In this document: positions 35,552-43,168 of the stretch, in pieces
How positions within the stretch are numbered: the first letter of the stretch is position 1
Layout: each line of letters starts with the position of its first letter
DNA from: Gammaproteobacteria bacterium
Lineage (GTDB): Bacteria; Pseudomonadota; Gammaproteobacteria; Eutrophobiales; Eutrophobiaceae
Length of the DNA stretch: 45,119 bases
Assembly (NCBI GenBank): GCA_028281365.1
Contig: JANQJZ010000046.1
Span: 1-45,119 of the forward strand
Direction: 5' to 3'
Notes under the pieces: model-generated
What the model was told of the DNA's origin: nothing
The model's input: only the letters and a program-made list of their open reading frames with translations
Databases searched by the model: none
Position numbers and translations under genes: made by a program

Positions 35552-36826
35552 ATGCAAATTCATCTAAAAACCCTTGGTTGCCGGTTAAACGAAGCAGAAC
35601 TGGAATCCTGGGCAACAGGCTTCCAAAACAAGGGCCATTCATTAACCCAATCTGCTGACAATGCCGACATTTTGGTAATAAATTCCTGTGCGGTTACCCG
35701 GGAAGCTGTAAAAAAATCCCGTCAGATGATAAGGCGGGTTCAACGATTTAACCCAACTGCAAAATTGGTAGTCAGTGGATGTTATTCCAGTCTAGATAAA
35801 AATTTAAAAAAAGACATTTCCGGAATTGATCTCGTTATTAGGAACGAACAAAAAGATAATTTAGTTGATATCACCCTGAATGAATTAAATTGTGAATCAA
35901 TGCCGGAAATATCTACCGAACCCGGGGAGGCCAGTTTATTTCAGCGTGGTAGAAATCGTGCATTTATCAAGATTCAGGATGGTTGCAGATACCGATGTAC
36001 TTTCTGCATAGTAACTGTTGCGCGAGGAGTTGAACGTAGTAAGACACATAAACAGATTATCGATGAAATAAATCAATATCATCAACAGGGGGTACAAGAA
36101 GCTGTCCTAACGGGTGTTCATGTAGGTGGTTATGGTAATGATATCAACTCCAGTTTATATGAGCTTATTAAAACAATTTTAAAAGAGACAGATATCCCAA
36201 GGATACGGCTGGCCTCAGTTGAGCCGTGGGATTTGCCAGATAATTTTTTTACATTGTTCCAAGACAACAGATTAATGCCCCATATGCACCTGCCCTTACA
36301 AAGTGGGGATGATAATGTACTAAAAAGAATGGCAAGAAGATGTAAAACAGATGATTTTAGTAACCTTATTCAACAGGCACGAAAAGAAATTAAGAATTTT
36401 AATATCACCACAGATATAATCGCTGGTTTTCCCGGTGAAACTGAACTGGAATGGTACAACTCAATCAATTTTATTGAAAAGACAGGTTTTTCTCATATTC
36501 ATATTTTTACTTACTCCAAGCGTGACGGGACAAAAGCAGCGACTTTAATGGATCAAGTAGAGAATAAAGTTAAAAAAGCCCGTAGCAAGCAACTCCATAA
36601 GCTCGCAAAATCTATGCGAAATAATTATCTAAAAAATCAAGTTGGAAGAAGTTTTACGGTGCTATGGGAAACAAAGAATGAAAACTGTACATGGACCGGA
36701 TATACAGATAATTATATTCGGGTTGAATTAGATCAAGATTGTAAAACAGATCTGGAAAACAGAATTACAAGAGTAAATATTACTGACATCGTTAATGACA
36801 ACTGTTACTGTCGAGTTTCAATGTAA
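35552..36826 (+). CDS. mtaB: Radical SAM tRNA methylthiotransferase, MtaB type
   Basis: Iron-sulfur enzyme that adds a methylthio group to t6A at tRNA position 37. It has 424 residues from the ATG at 35552, and the motif begins 4 residues later. The N-terminal UPF0004 domain has cysteines in LGCRLNEAE, NSCAVT and SGCYSS, forming the auxiliary cluster. The radical SAM motif is CRYRCTFC (CxxxCxxC). TGVHVGGYG, LPLQSGDDNVLKRMARR and TDIIAGFPGETE are typical. A TRAM-like C-terminal domain follows. LGCRLN rather than YGCQMN favours MtaB over MiaB or RimO. It is a single gene after a 103-bp gap. Confidence 0.92.
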   Translation: MQIHLKTLGCRLNEAELESWATGFQNKGHSLTQSADNADILVINSCAVTREAVKKSRQMIRRVQRFNPTAKLVVSGCYSSLDKNLKKDISGIDLVIRNEQKDNLVDITLNELNCESMPEISTEPGEASLFQRGRNRAFIKIQDGCRYRCTFCIVTVARGVERSKTHKQIIDEINQYHQQGVQEAVLTGVHVGGYGNDINSSLYELIKTILKETDIPRIRLASVEPWDLPDNFFTLFQDNRLMPHMHLPLQSGDDNVLKRMARRCKTDDFSNLIQQARKEIKNFNITTDIIAGFPGETELEWYNSINFIEKTGFSHIHIFTYSKRDGTKAATLMDQVENKVKKARSKQLHKLAKSMRNNYLKNQVGRSFTVLWETKNENCTWTGYTDNYIRVELDQDCKTDLENRITRVNITDIVNDNCYCRVSM

Positions 36827-36829
36827 ACG

Positions 36830-37324
36830 TCATCCGGATTTATTTTTTTTGTTCTCTTCAATCATTTCACTAACTTGATCCAATGTTTTGTGGGCAAAGT
36901 TAATCTTTGTTATCTCATCTTGTATCCCATCAACACTGGAAAATGCCCCCAACATATCCGGGTTTTTAATTAATTTTGTCGCATTTAATAATATTCTATT
37001 CATCTCTTTAGCCTGTTCGGTCGGGAATTCAAGCCCCCATATTTCATGTTTGATTCTGGCAAGCCTTCGTTTCAGTTTTTTTCGATTTTTTTCTAACTCT
37101 TCATATTTTGCAGTCATACGTACAATTTTTTCATCATCTGTTGAAGCTGAGTCACTAACAACAGCTACCGTCTCTTGTAATTGTGAATAATCTACAGCTG
37201 CAATTGGCTGCCTGTCTTTTTTTTCAGACACTTTTTCAGATAAATTAATTTCATCTGCGGGCCAAAATAACCTGAACCCGAATATCAATAGTATGAAAAT
37301 GACTAAAATTACCGTTGCTTTCAT
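36830..37324 (-). CDS. Membrane-anchored coiled-coil protein of unknown function
   Basis: The protein has 164 residues, and I do not recognise the family. An N-terminal membrane helix (about 2-21, VILVIFILLIFGFRLFW) is followed by an acidic and polar linker. A charged coiled coil lies near 68-95 (KYEELEKNRKKLKRRLARIKHE), and the rest is a mostly helical C-terminal part ending NKKNKSG. Most of the protein probably faces the periplasm, anchored by the helix. It is convergent with mtaB (3 bp between stops). The ATG at 37324 sits at the start of the hydrophobic helix. Confidence 0.75.
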   Translation of the reverse strand: MKATVILVIFILLIFGFRLFWPADEINLSEKVSEKKDRQPIAAVDYSQLQETVAVVSDSASTDDEKIVRMTAKYEELEKNRKKLKRRLARIKHEIWGLEFPTEQAKEMNRILLNATKLIKNPDMLGAFSSVDGIQDEITKINFAHKTLDQVSEMIEENKKNKSG

Positions 37325-37474
37325 TAGAAATACTCCACTTCTTTACATAACCTGAGTTGATACTGTTCACAAAATACATTCATAGAAAGTGATCCATTTA
37401 ATATTTTGTCAACGTCATTGTTCCCGTTGCGTTGTATATCGGTAAATTAATTCTACAAAAATGAGGATGTAGTT

Positions 37475-37651
37475 ATGAAGTTATCACTCTATATTAAAAA
37501 ATATTTACTAAACGACATAATATTATTATTGGTTTTAGCAGGCTTATTCTATCTGGTAGCAGATGTTCGGCATGAGAAAAACGAATTAGATGACGATACC
37601 ACGGTTGAATTGGTACCGCTCAAAATCGATGCGAACGACGAAATTAGCTGA
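37475..37651 (+). CDS. Small single-pass membrane protein (58 aa)
   Basis: A short frame with a strong GAGGA ribosome site (37463-37467) 7 bases before the ATG. The peptide is MKLSLYIKKYLLND, then a hydrophobic helix (about 15-28, ILLLVLAGLFYLV), then an acidic tail (residues 34-58, with ELDDDTT and KIDANDEIS). The positive-inside rule suggests that the basic N-terminus is cytoplasmic and the acidic tail is outside. It is unknown to me. It stands alone between the anchored coiled-coil gene and the PilZ-like gene. Confidence 0.6.
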   Translation: MKLSLYIKKYLLNDIILLLVLAGLFYLVADVRHEKNELDDDTTVELVPLKIDANDEIS

Positions 37652-37802
37652 TGTCAGCCAACATTGAACATGTTTACTTACCAACCCAGATCACCTTAAA
37701 AATGATAGTAAAATATATATTAATCAATTATTTATAGTATATTACACATATTATATTTTTAATGTTTTAAATTAGATAAAATATATAAATTAATGATATT
37801 AC

Positions 37803-37831
37803 TTGATTTTTATAAAAATATGCTCTAAAAA
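37803..37831 (+). promoter_or_regulatory. Possible promoter of the PilZ-like gene
   Basis: TTGATT (37803-37808), 17-bp spacer and TAAAAA (37826-37831), placing a start about 30 bp before the ATG at 37868. The -10 match is weak. Confidence 0.3.
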
Positions 37832-37867
37832 GGACTTTATAAGTAATTGATTAATTGGGAGATCGAG

Positions 37868-38383
37868 ATGTCAGCTGCAGTTAGTCAACACCAATCCACA
37901 AAACGCTCGGGTTTTACGGCGGTTAGCATTCCTAATAAACCGGATAATCCGGCCAGTTTCGATAACGACACTATCCAGGGTTTCATAAAACATCCGGAAC
38001 GCTTTCCACTCAATTTTAGGCGTTTGCGCTTTTGGGAACGTTCAAAAGCAAAGTTTGAACAGATTTCAAATGTAGGGCTAACCTTCTTTACACAAGAGTA
38101 TCAAAAACCAGGCAATATTCTGGAAATTACAATACCTACGCGTAAAGAGACACACCAGTTTTTAGGTAAAGTTGTGATGGTCAAGGAATCAGAAAATGGC
38201 TATGAGATAGGTGTGTGGCTATTAAATGTTGAAGATGGACCTAAATTAAGAATTATTGAACAAATTTGTCATATCGAACTCTATCTCAACGATAAACGCT
38301 ATGCAGATGGTCCTTTTTTAAGCAAAGAAAGATTAACTGAAGAGTGGGTTACCCGTTTTGCCAGTCGTTTCCCAGTAAGTTAA
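37868..38383 (+). CDS. PilZ-like domain protein, degenerate
   Basis: It has 171 residues from the ATG at 37868, chosen over an upstream TTG at 37847 because GGAG is 6 bases upstream of the ATG. A variable N-terminus (1-60) is followed by a beta-rich region (about 62-140) with the PilZ outline: ISNVGLTFF, then GNILEITIP, LGKVVMVKES and GYEIGVWLL. The canonical c-di-GMP motifs are imperfect. The D/NxSxxG position reads QISNVG, and the preceding arginine motif is not in standard form (RLRFWERSK). It may bind c-di-GMP weakly or act as a non-binding adaptor. It is followed 30 bp later by a small basic gene. Confidence 0.6.
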   Translation: MSAAVSQHQSTKRSGFTAVSIPNKPDNPASFDNDTIQGFIKHPERFPLNFRRLRFWERSKAKFEQISNVGLTFFTQEYQKPGNILEITIPTRKETHQFLGKVVMVKESENGYEIGVWLLNVEDGPKLRIIEQICHIELYLNDKRYADGPFLSKERLTEEWVTRFASRFPVS

Positions 38384-38413
38384 CAAGAACATACATCATT
38401 TGGAGATATAAAT

Positions 38414-38554
38414 ATGAATTATGTAAGAACCAGTGCCGGCGGTATGATGGCTATCACACCAAAAAGCAATACTATTATTGCGGTAAAGAAGCAAAGATTA
38501 TCCATTAAACCAGTAAAAAAATCCGCTAAGAATCGTGTAACAGGATCTAAATAA
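38414..38554 (+). CDS. Small basic protein (46 aa)
   Basis: A short frame with GGAG (38402-38405) 8 bases before the ATG, 30 bp after the PilZ-like gene and likely in the same message. The peptide starts MNYVRTSAGGMMAIT and is very basic in its second half (VKKQRLSIKPVKKSAKNR). There is no membrane helix. I know no family for it. A nucleic-acid or membrane-surface contact is possible from charge alone. It ends 25 bp before the convergent msrA stop. Confidence 0.5.
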   Translation: MNYVRTSAGGMMAITPKSNTIIAVKKQRLSIKPVKKSAKNRVTGSK

Positions 38555-38579
38555 CCTGTCTGGAATTCTTTCAAATATA

Positions 38580-39218
38580 CTAGAGCTTACAACTCACACC
38601 AGTTCCACCCAAACCACAATATCCATCTGGATTCTTGGCTAGATATTGCTGGTGATACTGTTCTGCATAATAAAATTCCGGTGCACTCAATATTTCCGTC
38701 GTAATTGATGCATAACCCGCATTGACTAAAGCGGATTGATATTCTTTTTTTGAAGATTCAGCCAATTTTTTCTGCTTTTCATTATAAACATATATGCCAG
38801 AACGATATTGGGTCCCGGCATCGTTTCCCTGTCGCATACCTTGTGTTGGATCATGCGATTCCCAAAATATCTTCAGTAGTTCCTGGTAGTTTATTTTTAC
38901 AGGATCATAAACGACTAACACTACTTCATTGTGTCCTGTTCTACCGGTACAAACTTCTTCATAGCTTGGGTTCGGTGTAAATCCTGCCGCATAACCTACG
39001 GCAGTAGAAAACACACCGGATTGTTGCCAAAACCGCTTCTCAGCACCCCAAAAACAACCCATGCCAAACATTGCTATATCCAGCCCATCAGGAAACGGTG
39101 GCAAAACAGGATTACCGTTAACAAAATGCTTATTCTGAATCGACATAGCAACCTGCCTGCCAGGCAAGGCTTCGTCTATAGTAGGCATTGTCGATTTATT
39201 AGATAGACCAAAAAACAT
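38580..39218 (-). CDS. msrA: Peptide methionine-S-sulfoxide reductase
   Basis: Repairs oxidised methionine (S-epimer) in proteins using thioredoxin. The protein has 212 residues, the same as E. coli MsrA. The long N-terminal extension before the catalytic site is of the E. coli type. The catalytic cysteine is C55 in [12 protein letters not shown]. Further motifs are [23 protein letters not shown] and [19 protein letters not shown]. Recycling cysteines are at the C terminus in [14 protein letters not shown]. The ATG at 39218 is kept because the N-terminal extension aligns with the long type. Confidence 0.97.
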   Translation of the reverse strand: MFFGLSNKSTMPTIDEALPGRQVAMSIQNKHFVNGNPVLPPFPDGLDIAMFGMGCFWGAEKRFWQQSGVFSTAVGYAAGFTPNPSYEEVCTGRTGHNEVVLVVYDPVKINYQELLKIFWESHDPTQGMRQGNDAGTQYRSGIYVYNEKQKKLAESSKKEYQSALVNAGYASITTEILSAPEFYYAEQYHQQYLAKNPDGYCGLGGTGVSCKL

Positions 39219-39277
39219 ACAGGATAAGATTAATTAAGCTGAACCTGGTTCCGTTATGCACTCCGATATCTGTTTTT

Positions 39278-40033
39278 CTATAGACTGCTATCAGCAGTAT
39301 TGATTTCAAAGCAATCGAGAAATGCGACATAAACACTGGCACTCAATACAGGTAATAAAACCAAATAACCCAGTAATAATGGAATTGCCGCAATAATTGC
39401 AAGGATCAATACTACTAAACCATATAACGTAAACGGTAAAATATTTTTCATACAGGCATTAAAGCTTAAGATCATCGCAGAATGCGCTGCTTCATCAGTC
39501 TGAATGATGATTGCCGGGGCAAACCACATTGCCATTATTAATGGTAAAATTAGCGTGGCTAAAACCAGCAGGAATAACAGGAATTCTTCAGTATAGGCCG
39601 AAACATCATCTATCTGGCCCTGTTCAATTTGCTGGAAAATTTCCATGCTGCCCAAAATAGCAATTATGAGTATAACCGTTAAAACGACGATTATTAGAAG
39701 CGCAATCAAATAGAATACGCCTAACAATGTTAGTCGTTTAAAATATGGCTCTCGAAATCCGGCAAATAAATGTTGAAACTCAAATGAATTTCCCTGGTAA
39801 TGGGCCATACACCCCAACATATACCCGCCAATAATCACCGGATAAAATATATTTACAACTACAAACCCAAATGGAATTAACTCGAAGACAATAGAAAGAA
39901 TAAAAAAAACGATTATTGCGGCAATCCAACCCAATGGATTTCGAGAAAAATATGGAAATGCCTCGGTTATCCAGGATACCCCTCGACCTATACTGACAGA
40001 TTTTAATACCATATTCTTGTTTTCCCCGTGCAT
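39278..40033 (-). CDS. Polytopic membrane protein, BPSS1780-like
   Basis: It has 251 residues from the ATG at 40033; a GTG at 40039 and an ATG at 40012 are alternatives. The cytoplasmic N-terminus has VSIGRGVSWITEAFPYF, the typical opening of the BPSS1780 family of unknown function. About six membrane helices follow (roughly residues 33-70, 100-128, 148-172 and 195-245). A conserved-looking FxHLFAGFREPYF loop lies after the second helix. No catalytic residues are evident. The function is unknown, with a possible transport or scaffold role. It is divergent from the TauE-like gene, with about 87 bp between. Confidence 0.75.
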   Translation of the reverse strand: MHGENKNMVLKSVSIGRGVSWITEAFPYFSRNPLGWIAAIIVFFILSIVFELIPFGFVVVNIFYPVIIGGYMLGCMAHYQGNSFEFQHLFAGFREPYFKRLTLLGVFYLIALLIIVVLTVILIIAILGSMEIFQQIEQGQIDDVSAYTEEFLLFLLVLATLILPLIMAMWFAPAIIIQTDEAAHSAMILSFNACMKNILPFTLYGLVVLILAIIAAIPLLLGYLVLLPVLSASVYVAFLDCFEINTADSSL

Positions 40034-40120
40034 TAACACCGAACTTCAGAAATAGATATCATTAGAATCAGCATAACGATTTATGACTCATATTTATACG
40101 GCTTCTGGTAAATGTAACAC

Positions 40121-40843
40121 ATGATATATCTTTTGTTGGCTATATTCGGGCTTTTGGCCTGGTTTTTTAGCACAATTGCAGCTGGCGGTGCGGCTACATT
40201 ATTAATTCCGGTTATTACATTTCTTTTAGGCGCAGAGTTGGTCGCTCCGGTAATATCACTGGCAGCATTAATTGCAAATCCTTCCCGTGCACTTTTTTTT
40301 CGAAAAAATATAGATTGGCAAGTCATTCGATTTTTACTTCCAGGTAGTATATTCGGGGCAATAATCGGTGCCTGGTCATTAACCAATATCAATAGCCAAA
40401 TAATCCAGATCATTCTCGGTATTTTTCTTATTACTTATGTGCTACAGGACAAACTCTCGACAAAACGCCTGCAAATAAAAATGAAACTGCCCTGGTTTTT
40501 ACCACTTGGCTTTAGCGTATCATTTTTATCCGGACTGATAGGCGCAACCGGACCCGTACATAATCCATTCATGCTCAGTTATGGACTTGTAAAAGAGCGT
40601 TTAGTCGGTACGAAGGCGATCAACTCATTGGTCATGCAACTTACAAAATTGATCAGTTACGGTGGTTTTGGATTACTCACGTTGGAAATCGGGGGCTACG
40701 GTATCTGTTTAGGCGCTGGTGCGGTATGTGGTGTATTTTTGGCACGCAAACATCTTGAAAATATCCAAATCGAGCGGTTTAAAGAATATACCCTGATCCT
40801 GATGTTCCTGTGCGGGATAATAATGTTATATAAGGCATTTTAA
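40121..40843 (+). CDS. TauE/SafE (TSUP) family permease
   Basis: Inner-membrane transporter of the sulfite/sulfonate exporter family. The protein has 240 residues and about 7-8 hydrophobic helices, in two halves. The first half has GGAATLLIPVITFLLG, SLAALIANPSR and GSIFGAIIGAW. The second half repeats the layout with FLSGLIGATGPVHNPFML. Both halves match the TSUP signature. The substrate (sulfite, sulfoacetate, thiosulfate or other) is not shown by the sequence. It is not in an operon with sulfur genes. The start is an ATG at 40121. Confidence 0.88.
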   Translation: MIYLLLAIFGLLAWFFSTIAAGGAATLLIPVITFLLGAELVAPVISLAALIANPSRALFFRKNIDWQVIRFLLPGSIFGAIIGAWSLTNINSQIIQIILGIFLITYVLQDKLSTKRLQIKMKLPWFLPLGFSVSFLSGLIGATGPVHNPFMLSYGLVKERLVGTKAINSLVMQLTKLISYGGFGLLTLEIGGYGICLGAGAVCGVFLARKHLENIQIERFKEYTLILMFLCGIIMLYKAF

Positions 40844-40852
40844 GCCACTACC

Positions 40853-40868
40853 CTGCCCCGGCAGTTTT
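40853..40868 (+). terminator. Weak terminator-like hairpin after the TauE-like gene
   Basis: CTGC (40853-40856), loop CCCG, GCAG (40861-40864), then TTTT. The stem is only 4 bp, and it lies 9 bp after the stop codon. Confidence 0.3.
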
Positions 40869-40917
40869 CCATAACTATCTGAATTTAAAATAAGAATCAT
40901 GTCAATTCATAATTTTA

Positions 40918-40945
40918 TTGCGCTGCACAAAATATAGTTTACAAT
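40918..40945 (+). promoter_or_regulatory. Likely promoter of the SDR gene
   Basis: TTGCGC (40918-40923), 16-bp spacer, TACAAT (40940-40945), ending 38 bp before the ATG at 40984, which has its own GAGG ribosome site. Confidence 0.4.
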
Positions 40946-40983
40946 TATCAAATAATCTTTTAATGCTTTACTAGAGGTCATCT

Positions 40984-41802
40984 ATGGAAATTAAAGACAG
41001 GGTTGCACTGATTACCGGTGCTGCAAGTGGAATTGGTAGAGCCGTTGCATTTGAACTCGCACAAAGAGGTGTTAAGGCAATTGCGATGGTTGATATGACA
41101 GACGAAATTGATGTTGCAGCTGAGCAAGTTAATAATGAAGTTAACGCAAAAATAGCATTTCCATTTAAAGGAAATGTAACCAACGAAGATTTCCGTACTA
41201 AAGTATTCGAAACAATTAAAAAAGAATATGGCATGGTCAGCATATGTATACCGGCAGCAGGAATTACCCGCGATGCATTGGCTGTCAAGATCGACAGAGA
41301 AACTAAAAAAGCAAATATCTATTCAGTTGAAAATTTTAAACTTGTTGTAGATGTTAACTTAATTGCTCCTGTCTACTGGGCCATGCAAATGATTGCTGAT
41401 ATTGCGGAGGATCGTGCTTTACGTGGTTTAAAGAAATGGAACGCGGAGGAAGGCGTTCAAGGCACTGTTGTTTTCATAGGTTCAATTTCATCACAAGGTA
41501 ATAAAGGACAGGTTTCCTATGCTTCAACCAAGGCAGGATTGGAAGGTGCAGCTGCAACCTTGACTAAAGAGGCAATCTACCACGGTGTTCGCTGTGGTGT
41601 TATACACCCTGGATTTACCGATACACCAATGGTAAGAGCTATGGGCGAAGAATACATTGCAAAATATGTTTTACCTGATACTCAATTGGGTCGATTAATC
41701 AGACCCAAAGAAATTGCTGATGCGATTTGTTTTATGATTGCAAATTCCGCAGTAAGTGGAGAATTATGGGCAGATGCAGGCTGGCACCCCTCCCCTGCAT
41801 AA
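40984..41802 (+). CDS. Short-chain dehydrogenase/reductase
   Basis: Cytoplasmic Rossmann-fold oxidoreductase of the classical SDR family. The protein has 272 residues. The cofactor site is TGAASGIGRA (residues 12-21). The aspartate in AMVDMTD ends the second strand, which favours NAD(H). The catalytic serine is in FIGSISSQG, and the tyrosine and lysine are in SYASTKAG (YxxxK). The usual NNAG motif is IPAAG here. A loop insert (about residues 100-115 and 140-155, with KKWNAEEGVQG) is longer than usual. The end is LWADAGWHPSPA. The substrate is unknown. It is a single gene with its own promoter and terminator. Confidence 0.93.
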   Translation: MEIKDRVALITGAASGIGRAVAFELAQRGVKAIAMVDMTDEIDVAAEQVNNEVNAKIAFPFKGNVTNEDFRTKVFETIKKEYGMVSICIPAAGITRDALAVKIDRETKKANIYSVENFKLVVDVNLIAPVYWAMQMIADIAEDRALRGLKKWNAEEGVQGTVVFIGSISSQGNKGQVSYASTKAGLEGAAATLTKEAIYHGVRCGVIHPGFTDTPMVRAMGEEYIAKYVLPDTQLGRLIRPKEIADAICFMIANSAVSGELWADAGWHPSPA

Positions 41803-41814
41803 CTTTTTATTTGA

Positions 41815-41842
41815 AACCCAACTGGATTGTTGGGTTTTTTTT
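41815..41842 (+). terminator. Rho-independent terminator after the SDR gene
   Basis: AACCCAAC (41815-41822), loop TGGATT, GTTGGGTT (41829-41836), then a T-run to 41842. The 8-bp stem is perfect. It may also act for the convergent gene, as the complementary A-run lies on the other side. Confidence 0.92.
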
Positions 41843-41893
41843 GCCTTACCAAATATACTTCTTGATGCAAAATATAAGGATCCCGATACTTCG

Positions 41894-42259
41894 TTAAGGA
41901 CATTGTTCCTCACTAATTTTTTTTAATTTTATCTCCTTTAGTTCCGGATATGCCTCATCACGATAGAAGTTCCAATTTTGCTCATTTAATGAATCAAATG
42001 TTCCACCACTTTTAATATCTACAAACACCCAACGTTTTAGATCACTATCAATAGATTTATGTTTGATACAAGCAAGGATCCATTTAGCACTGTACCCCAT
42101 TTTCAAGATAGAAGGCTCTATCATTGTTATACCATCACGGTTAATTACATAATACTCCCCGGCATCATTTTGTCTTAATAAATGCCTGCCGGGTAGTTCC
42201 TTAGCGACCGTTGACATTGGCAATATTATAAATATTGTGAAGAGATATATTTTATACAC
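41894..42259 (-). CDS. Secreted protein of unknown function (121 aa)
   Basis: The protein has 121 residues from a GTG at 42259. That start is chosen because it gives a full signal peptide (MYKIYLFTIFIILPMSTVAKE, cut near residue 19); the next ATG would remove it. The mature part, about 100 residues, has two cysteines (CIKH and the C-terminal QCP) that may form a disulfide, and it looks mainly beta-stranded (EYYVINRDGITMIE, KRWVFVDIKSGG). I do not recognise a family. It is convergent with the SDR gene across the terminator. Its upstream 217-bp gap is shared with the divergent cNMP gene. Confidence 0.65.
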   Translation of the reverse strand: MYKIYLFTIFIILPMSTVAKELPGRHLLRQNDAGEYYVINRDGITMIEPSILKMGYSAKWILACIKHKSIDSDLKRWVFVDIKSGGTFDSLNEQNWNFYRDEAYPELKEIKLKKISEEQCP

Positions 42260-42408
42260 CGGGTCTATCCCACATTCATTTTTTGCGCAATATACATTGA
42301 AAATATTTCATATTCCTGTCTGTGTCATATATAAATTGCATAATATCGTGCACATTTGGCAAATTTTTAAGAATCTTATCTTGAGAACATTATATCCCAT
42401 AATATACT

Positions 42409-42437
42409 TTGCCATTGGCGGCAGTATCTCCTAAGAT
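42409..42437 (+). promoter_or_regulatory. Likely promoter of the cNMP/REC gene pair
   Basis: TTGCCA (42409-42414), 17-bp spacer, TAAGAT (42432-42437), ending 39 bp before the ATG at 42477. The match is 5 of 6 at -35 and weaker at -10. Confidence 0.4.
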
Positions 42438-42476
42438 TTCCAAATAATATTAGGAACTTAAACAGAGATTATACAC

Positions 42477-43115
42477 ATGGAAAACAATACTGAAGAAAAA
42501 GCTAAACCTCGTCTACTCGGCGAGTATTTATCATGTTCCCGTGGCTCAATACGGATAGCAATGCAAAAAAAGCGTGATTCAAAACTACGAGAAAAATCAC
42601 AAAAACGATTAGGTGAGGTGTTACTGGAACTGGAAATGATTGAACAGGAAGAACTTGAAAATGCATTACGCCGTCAACGGGCTGATCGCCTTGGACTTTG
42701 CTCTGTTTTTGAATCACTTACCCGAGCCGAACTTTCAGCCATAGGAAATCACTTCTCTGAGATTAGTATCCCTGCAGGTCAACAGTTTATATTTGAAGGT
42801 GAAAATGATCCGACACTATATATTTTAGTAGATGGAAAAATCGAGGTTTTTACAAAAGATGATAAGGGAAACGAAATCCACATTGCTTATGTACAACCTG
42901 TTGAGCCCATTGGTGAAATGGGATATTTTCAAGGAGGGATCCGAACAGCTTCCGTCAGAGCAGTTAACCCAACAGAATTATTATCGGCTGCATATAAAAA
43001 CCTGACACATTATTTTGAGCATGTCCCTCATGTTGCACACGCATTTCTAGACGTAATTAATCGACGACAGGCTGAAACTAATAAAAAACTCGGTAAAACG
43101 GATAGCCCTGAGTAA
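42477..43115 (+). CDS. Cyclic nucleotide-binding domain protein with MshEN-like N-terminal helices
   Basis: The protein has 212 residues. Residues about 45-68 (RLGEVLLELEMIEQEELENAL) look like the short MshEN/GspE N-terminal helical motif that binds c-di-GMP in some ATPases. Residues about 74-200 are a CAP-type cyclic nucleotide domain with FIFEGENDPTLYILVDGKIEVF and the phosphate-binding cassette IGEMGYFQGGIRTASVRA. The Glu and Arg needed for cNMP are present. There is no DNA-binding domain, so it is more likely an adaptor than a transcription factor. It is 53 bp upstream of the REC/GGDEF-like gene and probably in the same message. Confidence 0.85.
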   Translation: MENNTEEKAKPRLLGEYLSCSRGSIRIAMQKKRDSKLREKSQKRLGEVLLELEMIEQEELENALRRQRADRLGLCSVFESLTRAELSAIGNHFSEISIPAGQQFIFEGENDPTLYILVDGKIEVFTKDDKGNEIHIAYVQPVEPIGEMGYFQGGIRTASVRAVNPTELLSAAYKNLTHYFEHVPHVAHAFLDVINRRQAETNKKLGKTDSPE

Positions 43116-43168
43116 GAATCAATAGTTAGGAAATAAAATAATAATAACCGAATAACTGTATTCTAAAG

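Noticed and set aside
35397-35642. 81-codon minus-strand frame between cbiX and mtaB
   Set aside because: It overlaps both recognisable genes and has no family motif or ribosome site.
37475-38554. A toxin-antitoxin pair formed by the small genes here
   Set aside because: The 58-aa and 46-aa proteins are not adjacent, resemble no known toxin or antitoxin, and are separated by the PilZ-like gene.
42237-42434. 65-codon plus-strand frame in the gap before the cNMP gene
   Set aside because: It starts from GTG without a ribosome site, overlaps the start of the secreted 121-aa gene, and covers the likely promoter.
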